The notes under the pieces were generated by a model, which did no database searches, was not told the origin of the DNA, and saw only the letters and a list, made by a program, of their open reading frames with translations. From Lewinellaceae bacterium (GTDB lineage Bacteria; Bacteroidota; Bacteroidia; Chitinophagales; Saprospiraceae), in NCBI GenBank assembly GCA_020636025.1, contig JACJYQ010000001.1:124001-188000 (forward strand): 64,000 nucleotides of DNA, given 5' to 3'. The position numbers and the translations under genes are program-made. Positions within the stretch are counted from its first letter, which is position 1; every line of letters starts with the position of its first letter. This document shows, one piece after another, positions 23,948 to 32,994 of the stretch.

Positions 23948-26900
23948 ATGACCATTCGCTCAGCACCGATCTTTATTTTTATTACTCTTTTCATCGCTTG
24001 TCAATGGCTTGGTAAAGCGAACAAAACTGAGCCAACACCAGGCTTGGATACAAAACCGATCAAACAAATGCCCATAACAGCCTTGCCCCTGACAGGAGAT
24101 TATTCCGATGACTGGAAAATTGTAGACAGCCTGGAAAAGAAAGGGCTTTATAAAAGCGCACTTGAAAAGGTTGAGAATATCCAGGAAAAGGCCAAAAAAG
24201 ATAAAAATAGTCAGCAATTGGTTAAAGCTTTGATATTCCGTGGGAAGTTTATGACCATGCTGGAGGAGGATGGTATGGTGAAAGCCATTCAGGTAATTGA
24301 GCAGGAGACAAAGGTGGCAGCGCAACCGGAAAAATCTGTATTGCAAAGCATGTTGGGGCAACTCTACACAACCTATTTAAGCAGCCAGAGATGGAAAATC
24401 CTTGAAAGAACTGAAATTCCAGATGGTGAGGGAGGAGATATACTCACCTGGTCAGCCGCCCAAATTGAAAAACAGGCGCTTGAATATTATTCTGCTTCGG
24501 TTTCACTGAAAGCGGTACTTCGCGGAACTCCTGTTGATGATTTCAAAGATGTGACCACCAAAAGTTTACTCGATAAGGTTGACGATAAACCACTTCGTTC
24601 AACCTTATACGATTTATTGGCTCACCGGGCATTGGCACATTTTATCAATGAAAGAAGTTATTTGACTGAGCCAGTTTACGCATTTCAACTTAACCAACCG
24701 GAGGCATTTGCTGATAATACAACCTTTGTTGATGCGAAATTTGAGTCTAAGGATAGTACTTCAGGTAAATGGCTGGCCGTAAAAATCTTGCAACAGATTA
24801 CCGAGGCCCAGATGCCATCGAAACGAGGCCCGGGAGGACCTGCATTGGTAGATGTAGACTTGGCAAGACTACAGTTTGCCCTACATAATTCCATTTTGGA
24901 AAACAAGGATTCCTTGTTCCAGCAAGCGCTTGAACGTATGGCTGCCGAGCATCAAAGCGATGGTTCTTATGGAGAAATTATCTTTAAACTGGCCAACCAC
25001 ATATTCAATCACAAGGGTGATGTCCCAGAACAGGCAAAATCTGTGGTGGCAATGCTTGAGAAAGCAATAAAGGAACACCCGGATACTTATGGAGCTTCTC
25101 AATGTGCGCTATTGCTGAATCAAATTAAGGCAACAATGCTTGAATTGAGAGTCGAGCAGGTTAACTTGCCCGACAAGCCTATGTTGCTTCAGCTAAGTTT
25201 CAAAAACCTGAATAAGGTTTGGGTAAAAGTGGTGAAAGGAGATTTCGAACTGGATAAATTTGACGGACTTAATGAAACAGAAAAAAGCCGCCAATACCTT
25301 CAGCAAAAAGCCATTCAAAGCAAGGTTTGGGAGATTCAGGATCCTGTAGATTACCAAAACCATAGTACTGAAATCTCACTGGACAAGCTCCCGCCAGGAA
25401 GTTACTGGTTGTTTGTATCGGATCATGAATCAATGGATCCAGAAAGTGGAATTTTAGTCTTCGAGAATATCCAGGTTTCCAGGTTGACAGCAGTCAACTA
25501 TAATCAGCAGGGGGAAACAACTTTTATACTGGCTGACAGAGAATCCGGAGCGCCATTGCCAGGGGTAAAAGTTGATTTTTACCAGTATAATTATAACTCC
25601 AGAAAAAGAAAGATCGATCATGTTGGATCTGTAAAAAGCAGCCGTGATGGATTGGTCGAAAACATAGGCTCAGTAAACAGTCAGGTTTACTTGAGGGCCA
25701 TTGATGGTAAGGATACATTGTGGATAGGAGATGCTTACAAAGGACGTCCTGGAAGATATCCTGGCCAAAAACCGACAGTTCAATTTTTTACAGACAGGGC
25801 CATTTACCGGCCGGGACAAAGGATTTACTTTAAGGGATTAGCTTATCAGCCAGTCATTGATGGAGATAAATCGCACACAGTACCTGAGATTGTAGCCGGG
25901 CAAACACTTAAGGTCACCTTTTATGATGCCAATAGTCAGGCACGTGAAGAATTAAAGCTGAAAAGCAATGAGTACGGCACCTTCAATGGAAGTTTTGTGG
26001 CGCCTGCCAATGGGTTAACCGGCGTTATGAGCATTCAGGCATCTGATGGTGTATATGGCAGTACTTCTGTTCGCGTGGAGGAATACAAAAGACCCAGGTT
26101 CGAAGTGGCGATGGAACCGATTGAAGGAGCATTCCGCCTGAACGACAAGGTGGTGCTGAAAGGAGGCGCAAAGAATTTTGCCGGTAATGCTGTTGACGGC
26201 GCAGAAGTGAAATATCATATTCAGCGCGTAGCCAGATTCCCGTATTGGGATTACTACAGAAGCTCTAGACGACCTGCATATTTTAACCAGCCATACATGG
26301 AAATTGCGCATGGAGATGTACTTACAGATGCTGAAGGAAACTTCAACATTGAGTTTACAGCCATTCCGGATGCGTCAATTCCTAAAAACAGTCAGCCTGT
26401 TTTCGATTACATGGTAACCTTGGATGTAACCGACATAACCGGAGAAACCCATAGCGCTAATACTCGGGTTAGGGTAGGATATGTAGCCCTTGAGGTGAGT
26501 TGGACGTTGCCAAATGAAGTCTTTATCGACAGTTTAAAACATGTAAAACTGTATACCAGCAATTTGGCAGGACAAAAACAAACTGCTGAGGGGACCATAA
26601 GTCTTCAACAATTGCGGGAACCTGAACAGTTTTACAAGCGCCGTTATTGGGAGGGACCGGATATCGCTACCATATCTAAAAGTGATTTCACCAGGTTGTT
26701 TCCTGATATGGCCTGGAAAGATGAAGACGATCCTACAACCTGGAAAAAATCGGATAAAATATGGTCCATCCCATTCAATACGGCAAATTCCGAAATGGTT
26801 GATATGCATACCGGTCAAGCAAAACCGGGTTACTATATCGCGAAACTAAGCACAAAGGACGCCTACGGTGAGCCAATTGAAATCGAACGCATCGTGCGTG

Positions 26901-29900
26901 TATGGAATAAAGGCTCCAGATTTGTTGCCCCGGGCGCCGCTACTGATACGCCGATTTGCGAACCAGGGGAGACTGCCCGGATTGAATTTGGCGGCAAACC
27001 GGGTGATCTTTACTTTTTCTTTGCCCAGGAAAAAGAGGGTGTTCTCCAAAAACCAGAATGGATTAGCAGTCACATGAAAGACTTGTCGAGCATAGATATC
27101 AATGTACTTGAAAGTGATCGCGGCGGGATTAATACTCATTGGTTTGCCATTAAAAACAACCGGATTTATGGCCCAAATCGCATAGGTATTCATGTGCCGT
27201 GGAGTAATAAGGACTTAAATATTAGCTATGAAACATTCAGGGATAAATTGGCGCCTGGACAACAGGAACAATGGATATTAAAGATCAGCGGACCAAAGAA
27301 AGAAAAAGTAGCTGCTGAAATGGTAGCATCGTTGTACGATGCCTCACTGGATCAATTTGTTGGCCATTACTGGAATAAAGTGCCATTTCCATCGAACTAT
27401 TCCAGAATAAGCATCAACTACGCCGAAAATTTTGCACAGGGTTATGGACGTCATTATTATAGAAATAATTCCTATGGAAGCATCCAAAACAGAATTTATA
27501 AGGAGTTGAACTGGTTTGATTTCCCAATGTGGGGATTCTACAGAGAACAAAAAATGGCGATGATGCGAAGTGCGCCACCTGGAAATGAAATGCAGTATGA
27601 AAGTGCAATAGCGGCAGATATTCCGGGAAAAAGCTCCATCGACGGCGGCGATGTATCTATACAGGGCAGCAGGTCAAACGCTACAAATTATTATATTGAT
27701 GGAGTCCGGGTAAGTGGTGTTCCCCCCGAGATGGAACAAGACACAGAAGATGTTCAAAATCCAGATAGAAAGGAAAGCGCACCACCTGCGGGTATCAGAA
27801 GAAATTTGGATGAAACGGTGTTTTTCTTTCCAGAATTGCGTACCGATTCTGAGGGTAATGTAATCCTTAAATTCACCATGAACGAGGCGCTCACACGCTG
27901 GAAATTACTCACTTATGCCCATACTAAGGACCTTCAACAGGCTGTTTCAGTAAATGAAGTAATCACCCAAAAGGAGTTGATGGTTATTCCAAATCCTCCG
28001 CGCTTTTTGCGCCAGGGTGACGAGATGGAGTTTTCTGCCAAGGTGAGTAATTTGTCGAAGAACCAAATCACCGGATCAGCTACCTTGAACATGTTGGATG
28101 CCGCTACCATGATTCCCATGGAGCGTGAATTCGGGTTGGCCACCAACAAACGAGCGGCCAGGTTTAGTGTGTTGCCGGGCCAATCGGCATTTGTATCCTG
28201 GAGAATAAAAGTACCCGATGAGTTTTACGGCGCCGTCACGTGGCAGGTATTTGCTGAAGGAAACGGATTCAGGGATGGTGAAGAAAGCTCCATCCCGGTG
28301 GTGAGCAATCGCATGTTGGTCACCGAATCCATTCCGATGTCTTTGCGTGGAAATCAGAGTAAAACTTTCATCTTTGACAATTTCAGGAGTAGCAAAGAGA
28401 ACGGTTCTCTGCAAACAAAGAGTTACACACTCGAATTCAGCTCAAATCCGGTTTGGTATGCTGTACAAGCCTTGCCATACCTCATGGAGTTTCCATATGA
28501 GTGTTCAGAACAAATATTCAACCGGATGTACGCCAATGCCCTGGCAGGCAGCGTTGTGGAAAAAATGCCACAGATCAAACGGGTTTTTGATCGCTGGAGC
28601 TCCGCTGGGAATGGTTCAAATCCTGCGCTGATGAGTAATTTGAGTAAAAATCAGGAACTCAAATACGCTTTGCTGGAGGAAACCCCATGGGTGTTGGAAG
28701 CAAAGGATGAGGAAACACAGAAACGAAACATCGCCTTGCTTTTCGACCTGAATAAAATGGCTGATGAACAAGAAAAGGCCATTAATACCCTGGCTGAACG
28801 TCAATTAGGGAATGGCGCATGGCCCTGGTTCCCAGGTGGACAAGATAACTGGTATATAACCCAATACATCGCCACTGGCATGATGCATCTGCAAAAACTT
28901 GGAGCTTTCGATGTGAAAAAAATCAGAAAGGCCGCCAACATGCAGGAAAAGGCACTCCGCTATTGTGATGATCAGTTTGAAGAGCACTATCAAAAATTAA
29001 TGAAACTGGTGGAGTCCGGAAAAGCCAAGAAAGAAGACGATCACCTCGATGGCATGATCATTCAGTATCTGTATATGCGCTCATTTGCTCCGGTCGATCG
29101 ACCAACTGAAGCCATTGGTTATTATCTGGATCAGGCCACAAAATACTGGTTGAAAAAAGGCATTTATGAACAGGGCATGCTGTCCTTGATTTTGCAACGT
29201 TTTGGGAATAAAAATGCCGCAGTTGACATTGTAAACAGTCTGCGCGAAAGAGCCCTCGTGAAAGAAGAGCTAGGCATGTACTGGCCGGTTAGTTGGGGTT
29301 TCTATTGGTATCAAATGCCCATTGAAACACAAGCACTTATGATTGAGGTGTTTGGTGAAGTAGCCAATGACAACAAATCGGTTGAAGAACTCAGGATCTG
29401 GTTGCTTAAAAACAAACAGACGAATCGCTGGGAAAGCACAAAAGCAACGGCTGAAGCGGTTTATTCTTTGTTGTTGTTTGGCGATAATTGGTTGAATAAT
29501 ACCCAGCCAGTACAAATTTCAGCGGGAGGGAAAGCAGTTAAAATTGAAGAATACGAAGCAGGAACCGGTTATTTCAAACAGAGTTGGGTAGGAGAGTCTG
29601 TTCCTAAAACATTAGCAGAAATAAAGGTTGATAACCCGAATTCAAACATTGTTTGGGGTGCTGCTTACTGGCAGTATTTTGAAGACCTTGATCAGATAAA
29701 GGATTTTCAACAAACACCTTTGACGATCAAAAAGGAATTGTTTCTGGAGGAAAATTCAGACAGAGGAAAAGTGCTAAAGCCAATTACAGATGGACAAGCG
29801 CTGAAAAGAGGTGACAAGGTCAAAGTGCGCATAGAAATCAGAGTAGACAGACCCATGGAATTTGTGCACCTGAAAGACATGCGTGCCGCCGGGTTTGAGC

Positions 29901-30136
29901 CGGTGAATGTACTCAGCGGTTTTCGCTGGCAAGGAGGATTAGGTTATTATGAAAGTACCCGAGATCTGGCAACTCACTTCTTCATCGATTACCTGCCAAG
30001 AGGCACTTACGTGTTTGAATATCCGCTTGTAGTCTCCTTAAGAGGTGATATGAGCAACGGCATTACTACCATGCAATGTATGTACGCTCCCGAATTCAAT
30101 AGCCATTCCAAGGGCATCCGGGTGAAAGTGGAGTAG
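23948..30136 (+). CDS. Alpha-2-macroglobulin family protein with TonB-plug-like insert
   Basis: The 2,062-residue envelope protein starts with a hydrophobic segment ending LFIAC, which may be a weak lipobox. It contains helical N-terminal repeats (about 50-400). An MG2-type domain follows near 620 (VQFFTDRAIYRPGQRIYFKG, the bacterial A2M signature), then further macroglobulin domains. The A2M domain is near 1290 (ETVFFFPELRTDSEGNVILKF), and the thioester region has CSEQ at 1519-1522. Such proteins are thought to trap proteases by a bait region and thioester. At about 1225-1265, just before the A2M domain, the sequence SIQGSRSNATNYYIDGVRVSG follows the TonB-receptor plug pattern. It stands alone on its strand. 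The CSEQ motif is the normal variant in this phylum. Confidence 0.9.
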   Translation: MTIRSAPIFIFITLFIACQWLGKANKTEPTPGLDTKPIKQMPITALPLTGDYSDDWKIVDSLEKKGLYKSALEKVENIQEKAKKDKNSQQLVKALIFRGKFMTMLEEDGMVKAIQVIEQETKVAAQPEKSVLQSMLGQLYTTYLSSQRWKILERTEIPDGEGGDILTWSAAQIEKQALEYYSASVSLKAVLRGTPVDDFKDVTTKSLLDKVDDKPLRSTLYDLLAHRALAHFINERSYLTEPVYAFQLNQPEAFADNTTFVDAKFESKDSTSGKWLAVKILQQITEAQMPSKRGPGGPALVDVDLARLQFALHNSILENKDSLFQQALERMAAEHQSDGSYGEIIFKLANHIFNHKGDVPEQAKSVVAMLEKAIKEHPDTYGASQCALLLNQIKATMLELRVEQVNLPDKPMLLQLSFKNLNKVWVKVVKGDFELDKFDGLNETEKSRQYLQQKAIQSKVWEIQDPVDYQNHSTEISLDKLPPGSYWLFVSDHESMDPESGILVFENIQVSRLTAVNYNQQGETTFILADRESGAPLPGVKVDFYQYNYNSRKRKIDHVGSVKSSRDGLVENIGSVNSQVYLRAIDGKDTLWIGDAYKGRPGRYPGQKPTVQFFTDRAIYRPGQRIYFKGLAYQPVIDGDKSHTVPEIVAGQTLKVTFYDANSQAREELKLKSNEYGTFNGSFVAPANGLTGVMSIQASDGVYGSTSVRVEEYKRPRFEVAMEPIEGAFRLNDKVVLKGGAKNFAGNAVDGAEVKYHIQRVARFPYWDYYRSSRRPAYFNQPYMEIAHGDVLTDAEGNFNIEFTAIPDASIPKNSQPVFDYMVTLDVTDITGETHSANTRVRVGYVALEVSWTLPNEVFIDSLKHVKLYTSNLAGQKQTAEGTISLQQLREPEQFYKRRYWEGPDIATISKSDFTRLFPDMAWKDEDDPTTWKKSDKIWSIPFNTANSEMVDMHTGQAKPGYYIAKLSTKDAYGEPIEIERIVRVWNKGSRFVAPGAATDTPICEPGETARIEFGGKPGDLYFFFAQEKEGVLQKPEWISSHMKDLSSIDINVLESDRGGINTHWFAIKNNRIYGPNRIGIHVPWSNKDLNISYETFRDKLAPGQQEQWILKISGPKKEKVAAEMVASLYDASLDQFVGHYWNKVPFPSNYSRISINYAENFAQGYGRHYYRNNSYGSIQNRIYKELNWFDFPMWGFYREQKMAMMRSAPPGNEMQYESAIAADIPGKSSIDGGDVSIQGSRSNATNYYIDGVRVSGVPPEMEQDTEDVQNPDRKESAPPAGIRRNLDETVFFFPELRTDSEGNVILKFTMNEALTRWKLLTYAHTKDLQQAVSVNEVITQKELMVIPNPPRFLRQGDEMEFSAKVSNLSKNQITGSATLNMLDAATMIPMEREFGLATNKRAARFSVLPGQSAFVSWRIKVPDEFYGAVTWQVFAEGNGFRDGEESSIPVVSNRMLVTESIPMSLRGNQSKTFIFDNFRSSKENGSLQTKSYTLEFSSNPVWYAVQALPYLMEFPYECSEQIFNRMYANALAGSVVEKMPQIKRVFDRWSSAGNGSNPALMSNLSKNQELKYALLEETPWVLEAKDEETQKRNIALLFDLNKMADEQEKAINTLAERQLGNGAWPWFPGGQDNWYITQYIATGMMHLQKLGAFDVKKIRKAANMQEKALRYCDDQFEEHYQKLMKLVESGKAKKEDDHLDGMIIQYLYMRSFAPVDRPTEAIGYYLDQATKYWLKKGIYEQGMLSLILQRFGNKNAAVDIVNSLRERALVKEELGMYWPVSWGFYWYQMPIETQALMIEVFGEVANDNKSVEELRIWLLKNKQTNRWESTKATAEAVYSLLLFGDNWLNNTQPVQISAGGKAVKIEEYEAGTGYFKQSWVGESVPKTLAEIKVDNPNSNIVWGAAYWQYFEDLDQIKDFQQTPLTIKKELFLEENSDRGKVLKPITDGQALKRGDKVKVRIEIRVDRPMEFVHLKDMRAAGFEPVNVLSGFRWQGGLGYYESTRDLATHFFIDYLPRGTYVFEYPLVVSLRGDMSNGITTMQCMYAPEFNSHSKGIRVKVE

Positions 30137-30142
30137 GATTTT

Positions 30143-30195
30143 GAGTGCGGAGTGTTGAGTGCGGAGTATATAAATTCCGCACTCCGCACTCCGCA
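30143..30195. repeat. Inverted word array (GAGTGCGGAGT family) between convergent genes
   Basis: GAGTGCGGAGT occurs at 30143-30153 and 30157-30167, and the inverted form CCGCACTCCGCACTCCGCA follows at 30177-30195 after a 9-bp loop. The array fills the 60 bp between the stop of the alpha-2-macroglobulin gene and the stop of the aldo/keto reductase gene. It is GC-rich and forms a stem of about 19 bp. An AT-rich flank on one side could let it work as a terminator. Confidence 0.85.
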
Positions 30196-30196
30196 T

Positions 30197-31186
30197 TTAA
30201 TTCAGTATTTTCTCAATCGATTCTATTTCTGAATCGCTGAATTCGATGTTACTGAGGCTTCCCAGGCAATCTTCAATTTGTTCTTTTCTGCTGGCGCCAA
30301 TAAGAACAGATGTAATTCGCTGATCTCTTAATAGCCAGGAAACCGCCATTTGGGCCAATGTTTGCCCGCGTTCCGCTGCGAGGTCATTCAAGGCAGTGAT
30401 TTGAGCCAAAACTTTATCTGTTATCGCAGATTCCTGCAGTGCGCCATGCGATGTAGAAGCCCTGGAACCTTCGGGTATGCCTTTGAGGTATTTATTGGTG
30501 AGCAATCCCTGAGCCAAGGGAGAAAATGGAATGCAGCCTATTCCCTTTTCTCCCAAAACATCCAGTAAACCGCCTTCTACCCAGCGGTCGAACATGGAGT
30601 ATCTGGGTTGGTGAATGAGGCAAGGTGTTCCAAGTTGCATGAGTATTTCAACAGCTCTTGTGGTTTCTTCAGCAGAGTAGCTGGATATGCCCACATATAG
30701 CGCTTTTCCTTGTTTGTGGATCAGATCAAGAGCTCCCATGGTTTCTTCCAATGGTGTGTCAGGATCCGGACGATGACTATAGAAAATATCTACATAATCC
30801 AATCCCATTCGCTTCAGACTTTGGTCGAGACTGGAAACCAGATACTTCTTTGAGCCCCATTCTCCATAAGGTCCCGGCCACATTCTGTAGCCTGCCTTAC
30901 TTGAAATGATCATTTCATCACGATGTGTTGCGAAATCCTGTTTCAGGAATTTGCCAAAATTCTCTTCTGCAGAGCCAGGTGGCGGACCGTAGTTATTGGC
31001 CAGGTCAAAATGTGTAATGCCGTGGTCAAATGAAAAGTGAAGCATTTCCCGCATATTCTCGGGCTTATCCACCCCTCCGAAATTATGCCAGAGACCTAAT
31101 GAAATGGCTGGTAAAAGGAGTCCGCTATTACCACATCTCCGGTACATCATTTGGTCATATCTGGTAGGGTTTGCGAGATATATCAT
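30197..31186 (-). CDS. yghZ: Aldo/keto reductase, YghZ type (L-glyceraldehyde 3-phosphate reductase)
   Basis: The 329-residue protein follows E. coli YghZ closely from the start. Motifs include YLANPTRY, SLGLWHNFG, GITHFDLANNYGPPPGSAEENFG (catalytic D and Y), ISSKAGYRMWPGPYGEWGSKKYL (catalytic K), DIFYSHRPDP and SVLIGASRKEQIE. YghZ reduces L-glyceraldehyde 3-phosphate and other aldehydes with NADPH, which detoxifies metabolic by-products. The N-terminal MIYLANP matches the family, so the start at 31186 is kept. It is divergent from the M1 peptidase gene. Confidence 0.92.
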   Translation of the reverse strand: MIYLANPTRYDQMMYRRCGNSGLLLPAISLGLWHNFGGVDKPENMREMLHFSFDHGITHFDLANNYGPPPGSAEENFGKFLKQDFATHRDEMIISSKAGYRMWPGPYGEWGSKKYLVSSLDQSLKRMGLDYVDIFYSHRPDPDTPLEETMGALDLIHKQGKALYVGISSYSAEETTRAVEILMQLGTPCLIHQPRYSMFDRWVEGGLLDVLGEKGIGCIPFSPLAQGLLTNKYLKGIPEGSRASTSHGALQESAITDKVLAQITALNDLAAERGQTLAQMAVSWLLRDQRITSVLIGASRKEQIEDCLGSLSNIEFSDSEIESIEKILN

Positions 31187-31347
31187 GTCTAAAGCAATTG
31201 TGTTCGATTGTAATCTTTTCGTGGCGAAACTGGCACATTTTATCTAAAAGCCGCATAATGACGAGTCAATATTTTCATAATTCTCAAAATATTGGTCATT
31301 GAAGGCCGTTTCTTTGCTCCGCCTAATTTTCAAGAACAATATTAAGT

Positions 31348-32994
31348 ATGAATAGGACAATTGTGATTTCCATTCTAAGCCTCGTCTGCATGATCAACAA
31401 CGGTAAGGCTCAGTCATCTTTTTTTACCATGGATGATACACTGCGTGGCAGCATCACAGCAGAACGTGCCTGGTGGGACCTTACGTTTTACAAACTCCAG
31501 ATAAAAGTAGACCCTGATAAAAAAGCCATTTCAGGCAGCAATGAGATTAGATATAAGGTGTTGAAGACCAGTAATGTGATGCAAATTGATCTACAACCAC
31601 CGCTGGAAATCAGTAAAATCGAACAGAATGGTGAAACGCTGGAATATCAGAAAAAAGGTCAGAACGCCTATTTCGTTACATTGAAATCGCCTCAAAACCC
31701 TGGAGATCAAAAGTCAATAACCGTATGGTATTCGGGAAAACCAAGAGAAGCGAGAAATGCACCCTGGGACGGAGGATTCAGCTGGAAAGAACATGATGGT
31801 GGCAAGCCATTTGTCGCTACTTCATGCCAGGGACTGGGCGCCAGCGCCTGGTGGCCTTGCAAAGACCACATGTATGATGAACCGGATTCTATGGCCATTT
31901 CGGTAACTGTTCCGGAAGGCTTGATGGATGTGTCAAACGGCCGATTAAGAAAGGTGAGCACCAATAAAGACGGCAGCAATACCTATGATTGGTTTGTTAA
32001 AAACCCCATCAACAATTACGGTGTGAATGTCAACATCGCTGATTACGCCAGTTGGTCGGACACTTTGCATGGGGAAAAGGGAGTCCTAACGCTTGACTTT
32101 TTTGTGTTGCCGGAAAATTTGAAAAAAGCCAAGGTGCATTTCCAGCAGGCAAAAAGTACGATCAGGGCTTTTGAATATTGGTTTGGCCCTTATCCATTTT
32201 ATGAGGATGGGTATAAACTGGTGGAAGTGCCCTATCTGGGAATGGAGCACCAGAGTTCTGTGACTTACGGAAATAAATACAAAAATGGGTATCTCGGTAT
32301 GGATTTGTCATTTACGGGCTGGGGTAAAAAGTGGGACTTTATAATTGTGCATGAATCCGGGCACGAATGGTTTGCCAACAACATAACCTACAGTGATGCC
32401 GCTGATATGTGGATTCACGAAGGGTTCACAAACTACAGTGAGTGCCTGTACATTGAATATTATTACGGCAAAGAAGCCGGAGCTGAATATGCCCGTGGGT
32501 TGCGTAAATCCATACAGAATGACAGGCCAATTGTCGGACAATACAATGTGAATAATGAGGGATCCTCTGATATGTACAACAAAGGCGCCAATATGCTGCA
32601 CACCATCCGGCAAATTGTGGATAACGACTCTCTTTGGCGGGAAATACTGCGCGGCCTGAATCGCGATTTTTATCATCAGGTTGTTTCCGGAGCCCAAATA
32701 GAGGCCTATATGATCGAGAAATCAGGCAAAAATCTCCAAAAGGTTTTCGACCAGTACTTGCGTGACGTGAGGATTCCTGTTCTGGAATACAAATTCTCTA
32801 AAAAAGGCAAGCTTTCCTATCGTTGGTCCAATTGTGTGGATGGCTTCAATATGCCGATTAAAATAGAAGTGAAGTCAGGTGAGTACGCTTTTATTTACCC
32901 TGAAACCAGTTGGAAAACAAGCCCGTGCGAGGGTAAAAAAGGCGATACCATCACGGCAGACAAGAATTTCTACGTCAAATATGACAAGCAGTGA
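31348..32994 (+). CDS. M1 family metallopeptidase, secreted
   Basis: The 548-residue aminopeptidase has a signal peptide (MNRTIVISILSLVCMINNGKAQ). An N-terminal beta domain follows. The zinc site is H335-E-S-G-H339 with E358 eighteen residues further on (HESGHEWF, then WIHEGFTNY). The usual GAMEN substrate motif is replaced by LGMEHQS, and a likely catalytic tyrosine lies in the following helix region. It lacks the large C-terminal helical domain of 850-residue aminopeptidases, like other short Bacteroidota M1 enzymes (LTA4-hydrolase-like core). It probably trims peptides in the periplasm. Its stop TGA at 32992 abuts the stop of the next, convergent gene with no base between. Confidence 0.92.
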   Translation: MNRTIVISILSLVCMINNGKAQSSFFTMDDTLRGSITAERAWWDLTFYKLQIKVDPDKKAISGSNEIRYKVLKTSNVMQIDLQPPLEISKIEQNGETLEYQKKGQNAYFVTLKSPQNPGDQKSITVWYSGKPREARNAPWDGGFSWKEHDGGKPFVATSCQGLGASAWWPCKDHMYDEPDSMAISVTVPEGLMDVSNGRLRKVSTNKDGSNTYDWFVKNPINNYGVNVNIADYASWSDTLHGEKGVLTLDFFVLPENLKKAKVHFQQAKSTIRAFEYWFGPYPFYEDGYKLVEVPYLGMEHQSSVTYGNKYKNGYLGMDLSFTGWGKKWDFIIVHESGHEWFANNITYSDAADMWIHEGFTNYSECLYIEYYYGKEAGAEYARGLRKSIQNDRPIVGQYNVNNEGSSDMYNKGANMLHTIRQIVDNDSLWREILRGLNRDFYHQVVSGAQIEAYMIEKSGKNLQKVFDQYLRDVRIPVLEYKFSKKGKLSYRWSNCVDGFNMPIKIEVKSGEYAFIYPETSWKTSPCEGKKGDTITADKNFYVKYDKQ

